Part shown: positions 7,694 to 15,432 of the stretch, one piece after another
Position numbering within the stretch: position 1 is the first letter of the stretch
Layout: every line of letters starts with the position of its first letter
Assembly: GCA_964490895.1 (NCBI GenBank)
Contig: CAZBEI010000049.1
Location: 1-20,989 of the forward strand
Origin: JACRAO01 sp964490895
GTDB taxonomy: Bacteria > Bdellovibrionota > UBA1018
Length of the DNA: 20,989 nt
Direction of reading: 5' to 3'
Notes under the pieces: generated by a model
Told to the model about the DNA's origin: nothing
Seen by the model: the letters and a program-made list of their open reading frames with translations, nothing else
Databases searched by the model: none
Position numbers and translations under genes: made by a program

Positions 7694-8782
7694 ATGTCCT
7701 ACAAAATTTTAGGAGTGGCTACACAAGGCACGGGCAAAGACGACGAGGCGAGACTCAGGAGTTTGTTAGAAAACTTTAATGCTGAGTTTTTTCCCTTTGT
7801 TCAAGAAAAGAAATTTGAAAGTGGTTGGAGGTTGTTTTGGAAAATTTGGAAAGAAAAACCTGATCTTGTTGTTTTAGAGGGAACGGGGCTTGCCGGCGGG
7901 TTGGCGCTTTTGGCTGTGAGATTTTTGCGAAAAATCCCTTATATTTTAAGCAGTGGCGATGCAGTGAGCGCCTTTGTGGGCAGCCAGCACCCTTTTCTAA
8001 AACTCTTCTTTTATTGCTACGAAAAAAAACTCACTCAAAAAGCCAGCGGTTTTATTGGATGGACACCCTATCTTTCAGGGAGAGCACTCAGCTTCGGCGC
8101 AAAAAGAGTGATGACGGCATGCGGCTGGGCTCCTTATAAAATGACGCAGTCAGAATCTTTGCGCTACCGCAGTTCAATTCGAAATGATTTGAGTCTCCCA
8201 GAAGGTGCTTTTGTGATTGGAATTGTAGGATCTTTGGCTTGGAATAAGAGAGTGGGGTTTTGTTATGGTTACGAGCTTGTGAGAGCCATGCAGAGGATTA
8301 CGAGAGAAGATATTTTTGCTCTCATTATTGGAGATGGGGCAGGCCGAAAGCACTTAGAGGAGTTTGCAGGCCGAGAATTAGGAAAAAAAATCATTTTTAC
8401 TGGAAAAATCCCGAGAGAAAAAATCCCACATTATCTTGCGGCGATGGATTTGGCGAGTTTGCCTCAAAGTGTAGATCAGGTGGGAGGTTTTAGGTACAGC
8501 ACCAAGTTGACAGAGTACATGGCTGCAGGCTTGCCTATTGTGATGGGGCAAGTTCCCATGGCCTATGATTTGCCAGGGCATTGGTTTTGGCGTCTGCCTG
8601 GGGATACGCCTTGGTCGGAGGCTTATGTGAGCTCACTTGCGAGTTTGCTTGATTCTTTGACTCACGAGCAGATCAAAGAAAAATCATCTCATGTTCCACA
8701 TTCGCTCCCTCAATTCGAAAAAAAACCTCAGGTCGAAAGAGTGAGCGAGTTTATAAACGAAATTTTGAATGCTGCTTCATAA
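7694..8782 (+). CDS. GT-B fold glycosyltransferase (family 4-like)
   Basis: This is probably a sugar-nucleotide-dependent glycosyltransferase acting at the cytoplasmic face on a surface polysaccharide or lipid. The C-terminal half follows the GT4 pattern: a strand-turn GIVGSLAWNKRVG at about residue 175, then LIIGDGAGRKHLE, then FTGKIPREKIPHYLAAMD. It ends with the donor-binding segment KLTEYMAAGLPIVMG, which holds the conserved Glu. The N-terminal half has the expected ILGVATQGTG start, but it is divergent and the acceptor cannot be predicted. I take ATG 7694 as the start. A GTG two codons earlier (7688) is also in frame. There is no Shine-Dalgarno, which agrees with the near-leaderless promoter. 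The next gene starts two bases after the stop, so the two glycosyltransferases are likely co-expressed and may act in sequence on the same acceptor. Confidence 0.8.
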   Translation: MSYKILGVATQGTGKDDEARLRSLLENFNAEFFPFVQEKKFESGWRLFWKIWKEKPDLVVLEGTGLAGGLALLAVRFLRKIPYILSSGDAVSAFVGSQHPFLKLFFYCYEKKLTQKASGFIGWTPYLSGRALSFGAKRVMTACGWAPYKMTQSESLRYRSSIRNDLSLPEGAFVIGIVGSLAWNKRVGFCYGYELVRAMQRITREDIFALIIGDGAGRKHLEEFAGRELGKKIIFTGKIPREKIPHYLAAMDLASLPQSVDQVGGFRYSTKLTEYMAAGLPIVMGQVPMAYDLPGHWFWRLPGDTPWSEAYVSSLASLLDSLTHEQIKEKSSHVPHSLPQFEKKPQVERVSEFINEILNAAS

Positions 8783-8784
8783 AA

Positions 8785-9972
8785 ATGGATAAAAAAAAAC
8801 TCGCCTTAGCAATCCATGAATTAAATCCGTGGGGAGGACACGACCGCTCTACTTTAGAAATTGCCCGCAGGCTCAGTCATTTTTTTCCGATGGATGTTTT
8901 TTCTTACAGTATTGTGGATCCAAGCAAACGAGATGCTTGGGCTCCATTTGAATTTCTTCAAGTCAAACCTTTTATAAAAAGACCAGCTATTTCAATGATC
9001 AGTTATTTTTATTTAGCCAGTCTTTATCAGTTTGGTTTATTGCCTCTTCTGAAAAAGCAAAGCAGACCCCTTGTTCATGCAACGGGAGCCTGTTCTTTGG
9101 TGAGCGATGTGATCCAGGTGCAATTTCTAAATTCTGCTTGGAAAAAAATAAAATCACAGCTGGAGTCTACTCAAGGCGGGCTTATTAAAAAAATCTACCA
9201 TGATTTTTTACTCTCTTATGACATCTGGGTGGAAAAACAGGTTTTCAAACCCCACAAAACTTATATTGCGATTTCTCATCAAGTGGAAAAAGAATTAAAA
9301 GATGAGCTTGGACTTACACAAAATATCCATGTCATCCATCATGGAGTAGATCTGGATGTTTTTCGACCTCTTGGGGAGTCGTACGAATTAGAAAGAAAGA
9401 TCTTGAGACAGGGTTTAGGGATATTACCTGAAGAAATCGTGATCTTGTTGGTTGGGGCCTATGAGCGAAAAGGATTGGCGTATGTGATTGATGCAATGGG
9501 GTGTTTGGGGGCAGAACTTCGAAAAAAAACCTGGCTTTTAGCTATTGGCAAGGGAGATCGATCAAAATTTCAACACAGGGCAGCAAAACAAAATGTCTCA
9601 GACAGAATCGTCTGGATCGATCATGCTAAAGACATCGCTCCTTATTATCGAGCGAGCGATGTCTTCTTGCTTCCCACTTTGTATGAGCCCTTTGGGCTGG
9701 TCATTTTAGAGGCCATGGCCTGTGGGGTCATGCCACTGGTTTCTAAGTGTTCTGGTGGGGCAGAGCTCATTCAAAATGACGAGAGTGGACTCCTCATCGA
9801 AAACCCACAAGATGCCAAAGAGATTGCATCGCTTTTGGCCAAAGCGATCCAAAATCGAGAGATGAGAAAGAAGTTGGGTCAAAATGCTAGAAAAGTCGCA
9901 GAAAAAAGGCCTTGGGATCAAGTGGCCAAAGAATATGCTTCAGTTATAGAGCCATTGTTGATAAAATCTTAA
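8785..9972 (+). CDS. Glycosyltransferase family 4 protein
   Basis: This is a GT-B glycosyltransferase of the GT4 family. The N-terminus, LAIHELNPWGGHDRSTLE, has the glycine-rich acceptor-side loop and WGG typical of family 4. The linker strand is HVIHHGVDLDVFRP at about residue 190. The C-terminal domain has VGAYERKGLAYVIDAM and the E-x7-E signature EPFGLVILE, followed by AMACGVMPLVSKCSGGAELI, which binds the nucleotide-sugar donor. The length of 395 residues is normal. The sugar and acceptor are unknown. The family includes enzymes for LPS core, O-antigen and mannolipids. The start lies two bases after the preceding glycosyltransferase stop. An MgtC-type gene follows after three bases, so all belong to one operon. 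Confidence 0.88.
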   Translation: MDKKKLALAIHELNPWGGHDRSTLEIARRLSHFFPMDVFSYSIVDPSKRDAWAPFEFLQVKPFIKRPAISMISYFYLASLYQFGLLPLLKKQSRPLVHATGACSLVSDVIQVQFLNSAWKKIKSQLESTQGGLIKKIYHDFLLSYDIWVEKQVFKPHKTYIAISHQVEKELKDELGLTQNIHVIHHGVDLDVFRPLGESYELERKILRQGLGILPEEIVILLVGAYERKGLAYVIDAMGCLGAELRKKTWLLAIGKGDRSKFQHRAAKQNVSDRIVWIDHAKDIAPYYRASDVFLLPTLYEPFGLVILEAMACGVMPLVSKCSGGAELIQNDESGLLIENPQDAKEIASLLAKAIQNREMRKKLGQNARKVAEKRPWDQVAKEYASVIEPLLIKS

Positions 9973-9975
9973 GTC

Positions 9976-10464
9976 ATGGGGATCTTATCTTCTGATTGGA
10001 GTTTTGTAGTGCTGATTCAATTTTTTTGGCCAAAAATTTTTTTCTCTATTTTATGTGGAGGAATTATTGGGCTTGAAAGAGAACTTAAAAATAAATCTGC
10101 TGGGATGAAAACAAATATTCTTATCTGCGTGGGCTCAGCGCTTTATACAGCCGTTTCGGTTTTGATTGCTGCCACTGAGGCTAAAAATGGCCACTATGGA
10201 GATCCCGGCCGCCTTGCTGCTCAAATTGTATCTGGCATTGGCTTTTTGGGGGGCGGGACAATCATGCAATCTCGAGGAGCAGTGCAGGGCTTGACCACTG
10301 CAGCCACAATCTGGGTGGTCGCCGCCATTGGGGTTTGTGTTGGGATTGGGCATGCAGATATCGCCATCCTAAGTTCTATTACCGTTGTTTTGGTCCTCAT
10401 TGGCATCGGGATCTTCGAAGAACGAGTTTTAAAAAAAAAGTATGATAAAAAGTATGATAGATAG
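9976..10464 (+). CDS. MgtC/SapB family inner-membrane protein
   Basis: This small polytopic membrane protein has the MgtC N-terminal domain. Conserved blocks are GGIIGLERELKNKSAGMKTN near residue 30, CVGSALYT, DPGRLAAQIVSGIGFLGGGT and GLTTAATIWVVAAIG. About five hydrophobic segments fill most of its 162 residues. The C-terminus ends in a charged tail (EERVLKKKYDKKYDR). The soluble C-terminal ACT-like domain of virulence-type MgtC is absent, so it is closer to the short SapB/YhiD type. Family members are linked to magnesium limitation, acid stress and modulation of ATP synthase, but the function of short forms is unsettled. It is embedded in the glycosyltransferase operon with gaps of three and two bases. 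An envelope role is plausible. Confidence 0.87.
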   Translation: MGILSSDWSFVVLIQFFWPKIFFSILCGGIIGLERELKNKSAGMKTNILICVGSALYTAVSVLIAATEAKNGHYGDPGRLAAQIVSGIGFLGGGTIMQSRGAVQGLTTAATIWVVAAIGVCVGIGHADIAILSSITVVLVLIGIGIFEERVLKKKYDKKYDR

Positions 10465-10466
10465 GC

Positions 10467-10745
10467 ATGATCCAGCGTAGAGTGATTATTAAAGGTCAAG
10501 TCCAGGGTGTAGGATTTAGAGCTGCAACTTTGAGAGAGGCCAAACACAATCCTGGCCTGAGGGGCTATGTACGCAATCTCTCACATGGAGAGGTCGAAGC
10601 TGTATTTGTGGGTGAGGAGAGCTGTGTACTAAAATTAGTCGCATGGTGTCAGGCGGGTCCTGCTTCTGCACGGGTGACAGAGATCGAAGTTTACGAAGAA
10701 AAGTGGAGTGAGGAATTACCACTTTTTAGCATCACAAGAGAATGA
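10467..10745 (+). CDS. acyP: Acylphosphatase
   Basis: AcyP hydrolyses acyl phosphates such as acetyl or carbamoyl phosphate. The 92-residue length and the opening KGQVQGVGFRA are diagnostic. R18 is the phosphate-binding Arg and N37 in GYVRNL is the catalytic Asn. The G(E/D)VEAVFVG and PxxARVTEIEV segments also fit the ferredoxin-like fold. It starts two bases after the MgtC-type gene, so it is probably the last gene of that operon. The HU/IHF gene follows after 67 bases and appears to have its own signals. The link to its neighbours is not obvious. Confidence 0.93.
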   Translation: MIQRRVIIKGQVQGVGFRAATLREAKHNPGLRGYVRNLSHGEVEAVFVGEESCVLKLVAWCQAGPASARVTEIEVYEEKWSEELPLFSITRE

Positions 10746-10812
10746 GTGAGCATTAAAATTAACTTGCAAAACCGTGGGGTTGTCATTAGCGTAAAAGAAT
10801 GGAGCATGAGTC

Positions 10813-11109
10813 ATGACTAAAGCTGATTTGATCAATGAGATTGCAGAGAAAGCCCATCTTCAGCACAAACAAGCTGAGCTTGTGGTCAATATGGTTTTTG
10901 ACATGATGTCAGATGCCTTAAAAAAAGATGATCGCATCGAAATCCGTGGCTTTGGGTCTTTTGTGAATCGTTGCTACGGCAGTTATCAAGGTCGAAATCC
11001 AAAAACGGGTCAAATGGTCCAAGTTCCACCCAAGAGAGTTCCTTTCTTTAAAGTAGGAAAAGAATTAAAAGAGATGGTGGACCATATGGACTCTGGCCGG
11101 TCCAAATAA
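10813..11109 (+). CDS. HU/IHF family DNA-binding protein
   Basis: This is a small nucleoid protein that bends DNA as a dimer. The N-terminal helices (TKADLINEIAEKAHL) are followed by the beta saddle RIEIRGFGSFVNR. The DNA-binding arm is GRNPKTGQMVQVPPKRVPFFKVG, with the intercalating Pro at residue 63. The length of 98 residues is at the IHF/HU boundary, and the VPPKRVPFFK arm is more IHF-like than E. coli HU. Without comparison I cannot assign HU, IhfA or IhfB. A GGAG Shine-Dalgarno lies at about 10802. A possible -35 TTGCAA at 10764 has only a weak -10 behind it. The stop codon abuts the stop of the convergent UppP-type gene with no intergenic base. Confidence 0.93.
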   Translation: MTKADLINEIAEKAHLQHKQAELVVNMVFDMMSDALKKDDRIEIRGFGSFVNRCYGSYQGRNPKTGQMVQVPPKRVPFFKVGKELKEMVDHMDSGRSK

Positions 11110-11916
11110 TCAGAATTTGAGCCAAAGTAAAATCAAACACCCTCCTGTAAAGACCACCCGATAGACTAGAAAGCCTTTTGTTTTTTTGGTCTGAGCTTGC
11201 TTCATCAGGCTCCCGATGACAAGGATTCCCGTCAGGCAGGAGACCGCTACAGTCACTCCAAAAGTAAAAAGACTTAAATCTGTATTGTGAACCAAATGGC
11301 GGTAGTGGAGAGTGTTGAAAAGAAGGATGGGGAATGAGGAATAAAATGAGTACTTCAGAGCTACTTCAAGGTGATACCCGCGACTTAAGCCACCGATCAT
11401 GGCACTTGCCATCCTCCCGCATCCTGGGACAAAGCTGAGCGTTTGTATAATGCCTATCCAAAGGGCATCCCAGATATTCCAATCAAACATTCCTTTTTGT
11501 TTTCTTGTGTAAAAACCTGCGCTCCAAAGTGGGAAAGCAAAAAATAAGACACTCAAAGAAATCCAATAGGGATTTTGAAAAAGAGTGAGCAAGTAGGTGT
11601 GTGCATAAGGGAATAGAAGAAAATATGGCAAAAAGCTGATCAAAATAAAAAAAGGAAGCCTTTCGTCTAAAGTCATGGGTCGTTTTCTAAATAGGATGAC
11701 CTGCACAAAGGAGGAGAAAAGACTTGCCCAGTCATGTCTAAAATAAAGAAGGAGAGAGATCAAAGTTCCCAGTGAGCACGCTTCTAAGAAAGCATTCGGA
11801 GCTTCTGGCCAATTTAGAAACCGAGGGATTAAAATCATGTGGGCTTCGGAAGAAACCGGGAAAAAATCGGTAAAACTATAAATAACGCTGAGGACAATAG
11901 ATTGGAAAGTGTTCAT
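11110..11916 (-). CDS. Divergent undecaprenyl-diphosphatase family (UppP/BacA) membrane protein
   Basis: UppP removes a phosphate from undecaprenyl diphosphate to recycle the lipid carrier for peptidoglycan and surface polysaccharides. The family pattern is clear. Near the start is FTDFFPVSSEAHM, then a SLGTLISLLLYFR segment, then QTLSFVPGCGRMASAMIGG. The C-terminal block VYRVVFTGGCLILLWLKF is also typical. Several membrane helices fill the protein. The first catalytic block normally reads ExxxE before FLPVSS. Here the two acidic positions are Tyr and Asp (Y13, D17). The PGxSRSG block is PGCGRMA, so the Arg is kept but both Ser are lost. This may be a paralogue with changed activity. I chose the ATG at 11916 because the family motif usually begins about 20 residues from the N-terminus. 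In-frame ATGs at 11937 and 11955 are alternatives. Confidence 0.8.
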   Translation of the reverse strand: MNTFQSIVLSVIYSFTDFFPVSSEAHMILIPRFLNWPEAPNAFLEACSLGTLISLLLYFRHDWASLFSSFVQVILFRKRPMTLDERLPFFILISFLPYFLLFPYAHTYLLTLFQNPYWISLSVLFFAFPLWSAGFYTRKQKGMFDWNIWDALWIGIIQTLSFVPGCGRMASAMIGGLSRGYHLEVALKYSFYSSFPILLFNTLHYRHLVHNTDLSLFTFGVTVAVSCLTGILVIGSLMKQAQTKKTKGFLVYRVVFTGGCLILLWLKF

Positions 11917-11991
11917 GTCTGACTTAAAACTTAGCATATTCTTTTTGTAATTCATAAAAAATAGGGTTAGATTTACGTGGGGGTCTTTTTT

Positions 11992-12492
11992 ATGACAAAA
12001 TTTTTATTTATTTCTTTATTTGTTTTGAGTCAGGTGAGTTTTGCAGATCATGGTGCTGTTACAAAAGCCTGTTGGGTCAATCAAGCTTATCATTTTTCTC
12101 CATATGAAATAGATTGCTGGGCCATGCACGACGCTGTGCAAACGATTTTACCAACGCTTGAGGCAAAATACTACAGTGTGCGCTGTCAAGACCCTTATTA
12201 TGGAGGCATCTCGGTTGCTTTTAGTTCTTTGCAAGAAGCGCTCACACCGCAGTGTCAGAATTTAGTCGACGCCTATTGGCAATCCGAGCAAATTACGCTT
12301 TACCGTGATCCGAGGTATTGTCCTTATATTGCAGATGCCATGGAGCGTCTTTTATCTACACTCGCTGTGAGAAATGTACAGTACTATATATTTTGTAATC
12401 CAAACTCTACTGGGTTTATTCAATTTCAATTCGAAGCCCTAGTGCCGGCATCACCACCTCCAGAACAGGAAATTCCCGCTAAGAGTCCCTAA
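11992..12492 (+). CDS. Exported small cysteine-containing protein of unknown family
   Basis: I do not recognise this family. The ATG at 11992 gives a 166-residue protein with a clear Sec signal peptide: a basic N-terminus (MTK), a hydrophobic core, and probable cleavage after VSFA, before DHG. An in-frame GTG at 11977 would only add five residues before the basic N-terminus. A run of five G about ten bases upstream of the ATG is a plausible ribosome site. The mature part has six Cys spread through its length (an even number, as expected for periplasmic disulfides), many Tyr, and a Pro-rich tail (PASPPPEQEIP). It is divergent from the UppP-type gene. It is followed by another signal-peptide gene, with a hairpin between them. 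Confidence 0.75.
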   Translation: MTKFLFISLFVLSQVSFADHGAVTKACWVNQAYHFSPYEIDCWAMHDAVQTILPTLEAKYYSVRCQDPYYGGISVAFSSLQEALTPQCQNLVDAYWQSEQITLYRDPRYCPYIADAMERLLSTLAVRNVQYYIFCNPNSTGFIQFQFEALVPASPPPEQEIPAKSP

Positions 12493-12518
12493 AAACAACC
12501 AATACAGGTTGGCTGTTT
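12493..12518 (+). terminator. Possible intrinsic terminator after the exported protein gene
   Basis: A stem of AAACAACCAA with TTGGCTGTTT, having one mismatch and a six-base loop (TACAGG), begins right after the stop codon at 12492. The trailing T tract is only three bases and is already part of the stem, so termination would be weak or factor-assisted. Confidence 0.35.
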
Positions 12519-12603
12519 CGTAAATCAAAAGAGTCAGAAATTAATCTATAAGGCAAAGTAAGATTTTCTTTTTCCGGAATGTGTGCTACGTGTCACATAA
12601 CCC

Positions 12604-12611
12604 GGAGGAGG
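12604..12611 (+). promoter_or_regulatory. Strong ribosome binding site deciding the start at 12617
   Basis: GGAGGAGG lies five bases before the ATG at 12617. It is one of the best Shine-Dalgarno sites in the window. It shows that the longer open frame from the GTG at 12581 is not the true coding start. Confidence 0.8.
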
Positions 12612-12616
12612 TTCTT

Positions 12617-13579
12617 ATGAAAAAAATAGCATTGTCCTTGTTAGCATTTTGTATGGCATACGGAGTTTATGCAGATGATGAGCCAACGAGAGTGAATGGG
12701 CACCAAGTTGAAACATTTAAACTTTTGATAGCAGCGCAACGGCCTGCTCCTGCAGGCACCCCTGTTTCTCAGGATTATCTTGAGTTAAAACTTGATAAAA
12801 TTAACCATCTTGCAACCCTTACAGAAGTGCTCCGACCAAACGAAGTTTCAGGCGGTGGTGATCTCGATATAAAAGAGCTTAGGCAAGGTAAGCGAGAGTA
12901 TTCGCTAGGAGAGTGGGAGTATAAAGATGCTTCGCATAAGGCAAAGAGCGTAAAGCTTTTAAGTGGAAGTAAAAAGTATGACTCCTTAGTGATTTCGGAC
13001 CTAAGAGAACTCAATATACCACATGACTTTGATTTAGTTGTCCATGAGAAAGTGAAACAGAGAAGAGAGTTAGTGGAGCATGCATATTTTGGTACTATTT
13101 TTACCCCAGATCCCGTTGTGGATGGAGCGCCGAATCCTGCTTTTACAAATTGTACAAAGCTTGAGGGCAAAGTCCGCATGCTTACAGATAAGGTAAACAA
13201 CAAATTAGGTTTTTGTCGTTTGGGCGGTTTAGGTGGTGATGCACCGTTGATCGAAGCATACACGTTCTATCGGGCTACCGTTCGTAAAGAGAGACCTTTA
13301 GCAACTGAAAAATATTTAGAGCATCCAAAGGTAGTACTTCCTTATGATCTTCTTTACAATCCAGAGCTTGCAGCGCAGAGGTATTGTGAACATCCTGCAG
13401 TGGGTGGAAAAATTGAAGAATATAAAATGCGTCCTCTGCCGATGGAGAAACTAGAACTGGTTTCTGTTTGCGTGTTTAAGAATGATAGCTCAAAAATAGG
13501 TGCGCAGACTTTGTACAATGGTCCCAATGCAAGACCTAATGCAGAGCTCACTCGAATTTTAAAAAATGCAAAGGAGTGA
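12617..13579 (+). CDS. Exported protein of unknown family, 320 residues
   Basis: I do not recognise this family. The ATG at 12617 follows a strong Shine-Dalgarno and begins a textbook signal peptide: MKK, a hydrophobic core, and probable cleavage after GVYA, before DDEP. The mature protein of about 300 residues is charged and has four Cys, which could form disulfides. It contains a glycine-rich stretch (CRLGGLGGDAP) in the middle. No enzyme motif, lipobox or further membrane helix is seen, so a soluble periplasmic or secreted protein is likely. It ends 29 bases before the convergent GHMP kinase gene. No long hairpin is visible in that gap. The preceding exported gene is 124 bases upstream, and co-transcription is uncertain. 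Confidence 0.75.
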   Translation: MKKIALSLLAFCMAYGVYADDEPTRVNGHQVETFKLLIAAQRPAPAGTPVSQDYLELKLDKINHLATLTEVLRPNEVSGGGDLDIKELRQGKREYSLGEWEYKDASHKAKSVKLLSGSKKYDSLVISDLRELNIPHDFDLVVHEKVKQRRELVEHAYFGTIFTPDPVVDGAPNPAFTNCTKLEGKVRMLTDKVNNKLGFCRLGGLGGDAPLIEAYTFYRATVRKERPLATEKYLEHPKVVLPYDLLYNPELAAQRYCEHPAVGGKIEEYKMRPLPMEKLELVSVCVFKNDSSKIGAQTLYNGPNARPNAELTRILKNAKE

Positions 13580-13608
13580 TTAATAAGCAAGGGTCTCAAT
13601 GGTGGATT

Positions 13609-14421
13609 CTATTCCCAAAGCGCTACTAAAAATCCACCGAGCCCTGCACCGGTGAGTTTTACGGCCAGTGCGCCTTTTTGGTAAAGTTCTTTTTCAAGCG
13701 CTTTGGCTTGCGGTGGGAGAAGCTCCCAGGATACAAAGCAGCCCTGTGCTTTTTTCATTCCCTCTTTGAGAAATAAAAGGGCTTGTTTTTTTTGATTTTG
13801 ATTATAAGTGTTTAATCCTTGTAAGCAGAGCTCTGTGGCTTCTTTCATGGTTTGATCTATTTTTTCGGCCTGTTCAAAGTTTTGGGCAAGTCTGTTTTTG
13901 ACCTGAGCAATGCATACTTTGGTTTGCTCTCGAACTCCTGTGTCATGGAAAGTAAAGTGAGGCAAGGAGGAGATGGGCAATAAGGTGGGGCCTTTGTCAA
14001 TTTGATACAACACCGGTTTTTGATTTAATAAAACAACAATGTCTAACCCACTGCTTTTTCCATGAAAAAAATTTTCCAAGTTTCTTGCAAATTCGAATTC
14101 TGAGTTTAAATCAACACCCAGCCATTTTGTAAGCGCCACACAAAGGGCCGCAGATGATCCGAGGCCTGCTCCAATGGGGATCGTGCTTGTGATTTTCAAA
14201 TTTCCGAGAAAGCCTTCGGTGTGACCAGCCAAAAGCTCTTTGAGAGAGGCTTCGAATTTTTTAGGTTCTATAGACAGAGGAGCATCGCTTTTTTGATAGG
14301 TCAAAGTCAGAGAAAATTCAAAAAAAGGCAATGCTAAAGCAGGCACACCGCGAAGCACAGCATGCTCTCCAGAGAGGATCCATTTTGCAGGCAGAGTGAT
14401 TTCGAAGGGACTCGGGGACAT
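13609..14421 (-). CDS. GHMP kinase, mevalonate-kinase-like
   Basis: This small-molecule kinase of the GHMP superfamily probably phosphorylates mevalonate in isoprenoid synthesis. From ATG 14421, motif 1 is LPAKWILSGEHAVL (K13, E19) and the glycine-rich ATP motif 2 is IPIGAGLGSSAAL (residues 81-93). HGKSSGLD places the catalytic Asp at D127, and motif 3 KLTGAGLGGF lies near the C-terminus. The SGEHAV and GAGLGSSAA blocks match mevalonate kinase better than homoserine or shikimate kinases. At 270 residues it is shorter than most mevalonate kinases. The open frame extends to a TTG at 14451, which would overlap the methyltransferase gene by 13 bases. The ATG, 17 bases after the methyltransferase stop, is more likely. 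Other GHMP substrates cannot be excluded. No other mevalonate-pathway gene is in the window. Confidence 0.72.
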   Translation of the reverse strand: MSPSPFEITLPAKWILSGEHAVLRGVPALALPFFEFSLTLTYQKSDAPLSIEPKKFEASLKELLAGHTEGFLGNLKITSTIPIGAGLGSSAALCVALTKWLGVDLNSEFEFARNLENFFHGKSSGLDIVVLLNQKPVLYQIDKGPTLLPISSLPHFTFHDTGVREQTKVCIAQVKNRLAQNFEQAEKIDQTMKEATELCLQGLNTYNQNQKKQALLFLKEGMKKAQGCFVSWELLPPQAKALEKELYQKGALAVKLTGAGLGGFLVALWE

Positions 14422-14438
14422 GGGAAAAAGGTATATAT

Positions 14439-15422
14439 CTAAACTTCGCAAACCACAATCTTAAGAGGAGGACGTCCATCGAAAGAAGGAAAATCGCTTT
14501 CGGGTGTGAGCGTCTGTAGAGAGCTAATGGGCCTTCCTGCCTTAGCGGCGCAACGCTTGAGTACCTCTATCCAAGTGTCGAGTCCTACCGATGGGACGTG
14601 GTTAGTGGCAATAATTCGTCCCCCTTTGGGCTTGGCAATGAGAACTGCCGACTTAAATAAGCCAGGATAATCACTCGCGACATCCACTGCTCCAAATGAG
14701 CCTTTGGACCAAGCGGGGGGATCAAGAAAAACAAAATCAAACTCACGCTGTTCAAATATTTTAAATTTTCGCATTCGGTTGTGGCGCCCTCCTGGGTGTA
14801 ACCCTGCAAGTTGTCGCATCACTGGTAAACAATCCTCATGGATGAATCTAAATCGGTTGTCTTCTATTTGCCAATTTTTATTGAGAAGGGCGTTCTTTCG
14901 GCCCACTTCAAGATTCGAAGACGCAAAATCAACGTTCCAAACTTCGCTAGCACCTCCAGCTGCAGCACAAATGCCAGCAGAGCAGGTGTAAGAAAATAGA
15001 TTGAGCACACTCGCTCCTTTTGCTGACTCACGAAGAAATCTGCGACCCACGCGCAAGTCTAAAAAAAACCATGGATACAAATAATGGAGTCCGAACTCCT
15101 GGCACTGAGTTTCGCTCTCCACAAATGACTTTGGGAGTGGGGTCAGAGATTTTCCCCGGTGTTTGTATGCAAATACAAAGGCATGCAAAAGCTTTTCTCT
15201 CAACACATTCTCAATTGTACTTAATATCTCTTGTGTAATGGGTTCATAAAAAGTTTGCACGAGAATCAGAGCCCCATACCGGTCAATCGTGAGACCAGGG
15301 ATGCCCTCAGAGGTCCCATAAAATAGGCGATAAGCATTGGTTGTCTCAGCACAAAGATTTTCTAAAAGAACTTCTCTATTTTTTAGGGCTTGGGTTAATG
15401 CTTGGGTTATGGCTCTGTCCAT
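14439..15422 (-). CDS. Class I SAM-dependent methyltransferase, RlmI/RlmK-like
   Basis: This is a probable rRNA methyltransferase. The N-terminal part has the family block YGTSEGIPGLTIDRYG (about residue 35), and FLDLRVGRRFL precedes the catalytic domain. SAM-binding motif I is VLNLFSYTCSAG, followed by an acidic motif II in WNVDFASSNLEVGRKNA. The catalytic motif is FLDPPAWSKG, like the DPPxF of RlmI and RlmK. It ends with a DFPSFDGRPPLKIVV block. The N-terminal PUA domain of E. coli RlmI appears to be missing or reduced. The protein of 327 residues is shorter for that reason, so the exact target base is not assigned. The ATG at 15422 is 10 bases after the stop of the 65-residue membrane protein gene, which places it in the prohibitin operon. 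Confidence 0.82.
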   Translation of the reverse strand: MDRAITQALTQALKNREVLLENLCAETTNAYRLFYGTSEGIPGLTIDRYGALILVQTFYEPITQEILSTIENVLREKLLHAFVFAYKHRGKSLTPLPKSFVESETQCQEFGLHYLYPWFFLDLRVGRRFLRESAKGASVLNLFSYTCSAGICAAAGGASEVWNVDFASSNLEVGRKNALLNKNWQIEDNRFRFIHEDCLPVMRQLAGLHPGGRHNRMRKFKIFEQREFDFVFLDPPAWSKGSFGAVDVASDYPGLFKSAVLIAKPKGGRIIATNHVPSVGLDTWIEVLKRCAAKAGRPISSLQTLTPESDFPSFDGRPPLKIVVCEV

Positions 15423-15432
15423 TCAAGTAGAC

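Noticed and set aside
7492..7779. Open frame starting with a GTG inside the guaA end and running into the glycosyltransferase gene
   Set aside because: It overlaps real genes at both ends and has a basic, low-complexity composition. It covers the inverted repeats, has no ribosome site, and shows no family resemblance.
12775..13263. 162-codon minus-strand frame opposite the exported 320-residue protein
   Set aside because: The plus-strand gene has a signal peptide and a strong Shine-Dalgarno. The minus frame is Ser/Pro-rich, as expected for an antisense shadow.
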